Of a DNA stretch of 64,000 nucleotides, positions 62,803-64,000 are shown in pieces; position 1 is the first letter of the stretch, and each line of letters starts with the position of its first letter. The stretch comes from Sulfitobacter marinus (GTDB lineage: Bacteria > Pseudomonadota > Alphaproteobacteria > Rhodobacterales > Rhodobacteraceae). The position numbers and the translations under genes are program-made. Below the pieces are notes generated by a model. That model saw only the letters and a program-made list of their open reading frames with translations. It had not been told where the DNA came from and searched no databases. The stretch covers positions 496,001 to 560,000 of the forward strand of contig NZ_FPAJ01000001.1 in the NCBI RefSeq assembly GCF_900116285.1, given 5' to 3'.

Positions 62803-64000
62803 ATGTATGACGTCAATAAAATCCGCAGCGACTTTCCGATCCTGTCACGTACGGTCAATGACAAGCCGTTGGTCTATCTTGATAACGGGGCCTCTGCGCA
62901 AAAGCCGCAGGTGGTAATTGACGCGATCAGTCACGCATATAGTCATGAATACTCTAATGTTCACAGGGGCTTGCATTACCTTTCTAATTTGGCGACCGAC
63001 AATTACGAATCTGTGCGCGGCATCATCGCCAAGTTTCTGAACGCGGGTGATGAGGACGAGATCGTGTTCACCTCGGGCACGACCGAGGGCATCAATCTGG
63101 TGGCTTACGGTTGGGCCATGCCCAACTTTGAGCCAGGCGACGAGATCATCCTGAGTGTGATGGAGCATCACGCGAATATCGTGCCCTGGCATTTCCTGCG
63201 TGAACGTCAGGGGGTGGTGATCAAATGGGTTGATGTGGATCCATCAGGTGCGCTTGATCCTCAGGCTGTATTGGATGCGATCACGCCCAAGACCCGGTTG
63301 ATTGCTGTGACCCACGTGTCAAACGTGCTGGGCACGGTTGTGGATGTAAAGGCGATCACCGCAGGGGCCCATGCCAAGGGGGTGCCGGTGCTGGTCGATG
63401 GGTCGCAGGCCGTCGTGCATATGCCTGTGGATGTCGCGGATATCGGCTGTGATTTCTATGCGATCACCGGGCACAAGCTCTATGGTCCGTCGGGGTCCGG
63501 TGCGATCTATATCAAGAAATCCCGCATGGCGCAGATGCGTCCGTTTCTGGGTGGCGGCGACATGATCCGCGAAGTCACCAAAGACAACGTGATTTATAAC
63601 GACGCTCCGATGAAGTTTGAGGCGGGCACACCCGGGATCGTCCAGACCATCGGCCTTGGCGTGGCGCTGAATTATATGATGGGCATCGGGATGGAGAACA
63701 TCGCCGCCCACGAGGCCAGCTTGCGCGATTATACTGTTGAGCGTCTGGCGGGCCTGAACTGGGTTCAGGTGCAGGGCACAACGCCCGACAAGGCCGCGAT
63801 ATTCAGCATTACGCTGGACGGGGCAGGGCATGCCCATGACATATCGACTATTCTGGATAAAAAGGGTGTAGCTGTGCGCGCTGGCCAGCATTGCTGTGGC
63901 CCGCTGATGCAACATCTCGGCCAGACCGCCACCTGCCGCGCGTCCTTTGGCATGTACAACACCAAGGCCGAGGTCGACACCCTGATCGAGGCGCTCGAGC
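62803..64000 (+). CDS. sufS: Cysteine desulfurase SufS, cut by window edge
   Basis: The open frame from ATG 62803 runs to the end of the window (399 codons of a usual ~406). It begins MYDVNKIRSDFPILSRTVNDKPLVYLDNGASAQKPQ, and has the PLP lysine in AITGHKLYGPSG, EHHANIVPW and the catalytic Cys region VRAGQHCCGPLMQHLG. It mobilises sulfur from cysteine to the SufBCD scaffold, usually with a SufE or SufU partner that is not visible here. GAGGAG lies nine bases before the ATG. Confidence 0.95.
   Translation, partial: MYDVNKIRSDFPILSRTVNDKPLVYLDNGASAQKPQVVIDAISHAYSHEYSNVHRGLHYLSNLATDNYESVRGIIAKFLNAGDEDEIVFTSGTTEGINLVAYGWAMPNFEPGDEIILSVMEHHANIVPWHFLRERQGVVIKWVDVDPSGALDPQAVLDAITPKTRLIAVTHVSNVLGTVVDVKAITAGAHAKGVPVLVDGSQAVVHMPVDVADIGCDFYAITGHKLYGPSGSGAIYIKKSRMAQMRPFLGGGDMIREVTKDNVIYNDAPMKFEAGTPGIVQTIGLGVALNYMMGIGMENIAAHEASLRDYTVERLAGLNWVQVQGTTPDKAAIFSITLDGAGHAHDISTILDKKGVAVRAGQHCCGPLMQHLGQTATCRASFGMYNTKAEVDTLIEALE

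Overview
The window looks like chromosomal DNA of a marine-type alphaproteobacterium of the Rhodobacteraceae (Roseobacter group). The evidence is high GC, a CckA hybrid kinase, HU with a long basic N-terminal tail, a GTTC-N7-GTTC LexA box before recA, an Irr-type iron box before iscR-suf, an IscR without the usual cluster cysteines, a DctBD-DctPQM TRAP system and a periplasmic formate dehydrogenase with its alphaproteobacterial accessory genes. Gene density is very high, no gap without a gene exceeds about 300 bases, and I see no prophage, insertion sequence or CRISPR array.

Layout. 1-2.3 kb: 3' part of a siroheme synthase gene, a divergent Lrp/AsnC regulator and a cytochrome P450. 2.4-8.8 kb: dctB-dctD two-component system followed by dctPQM, with a pair of dyad DctD-like sites in between; this DctD lacks the sigma-54 contact loop. 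8.9-13.3 kb (minus strand): tpiA, an IscA-like protein, a periplasmic glycerophosphodiesterase, a SufT/DUF59 protein and a fusion of a RimB-like retropepsin with RimK. 13.6-19.4 kb: tgt, an Old Yellow Enzyme, lon, a HU-like protein and tRNA-Val. 19.7-33.9 kb: tungstate ABC transporter tupBCA, then a set of formate dehydrogenase (FDH) accessory genes (DUF6505, lipoate-ligase-like, Mrp/NBP35, DUF6494, polyferredoxin), and divergently DUF3305, DUF3306, a TorD-like chaperone, a small Tat peptide and the FDH alpha, beta and gamma subunits plus a small membrane peptide. 34-38.9 kb: a lone BKACE-family gene behind a perfect 26-bp palindrome, tRNA-Gly, a methyltransferase, an ASKHA ferredoxin (corrinoid activase) and an agmatinase-like gene. 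39-49 kb: guaB, an RsmB-like methyltransferase, cckA, a sulfotransferase-like gene, recA, alaS and a DUF1330 gene. 49.2-54.9 kb (minus strand): typA, an SMR exporter, a YitT protein, icd, an HD hydrolase and an alpha/beta hydrolase. 55.1-64 kb: iscR, a NifS-like cysteine desulfurase, sufB, three non-suf genes, sufC, sufD, two Yip1 membrane proteins and sufS, which runs off the end.

How the parts fit. Tungstate uptake, a Cys-type molybdenum/tungsten FDH and Fe-S handling proteins (Mrp, polyferredoxin, TorD chaperone) lie side by side and probably make one formate-oxidising respiratory module. The suf operon supplies Fe-S clusters and carries an iron-control box upstream. dctBD sense and dctPQM import an organic acid.

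Four dispersed copies of a hairpin-plus-tail repeat occur between genes (13.4, 37.9, 49.2 and 55.6 kb); the copy at 55.6 kb runs into the start of the cysteine desulfurase gene. The most unusual items are the DctD without GAFTGA opposite intact binding sites, the RimB-RimK fusion, the FDH accessory locus, the 26-bp palindrome and the non-suf genes inside the suf operon. Gene identities come from reading the translated sequences; no database search was run.
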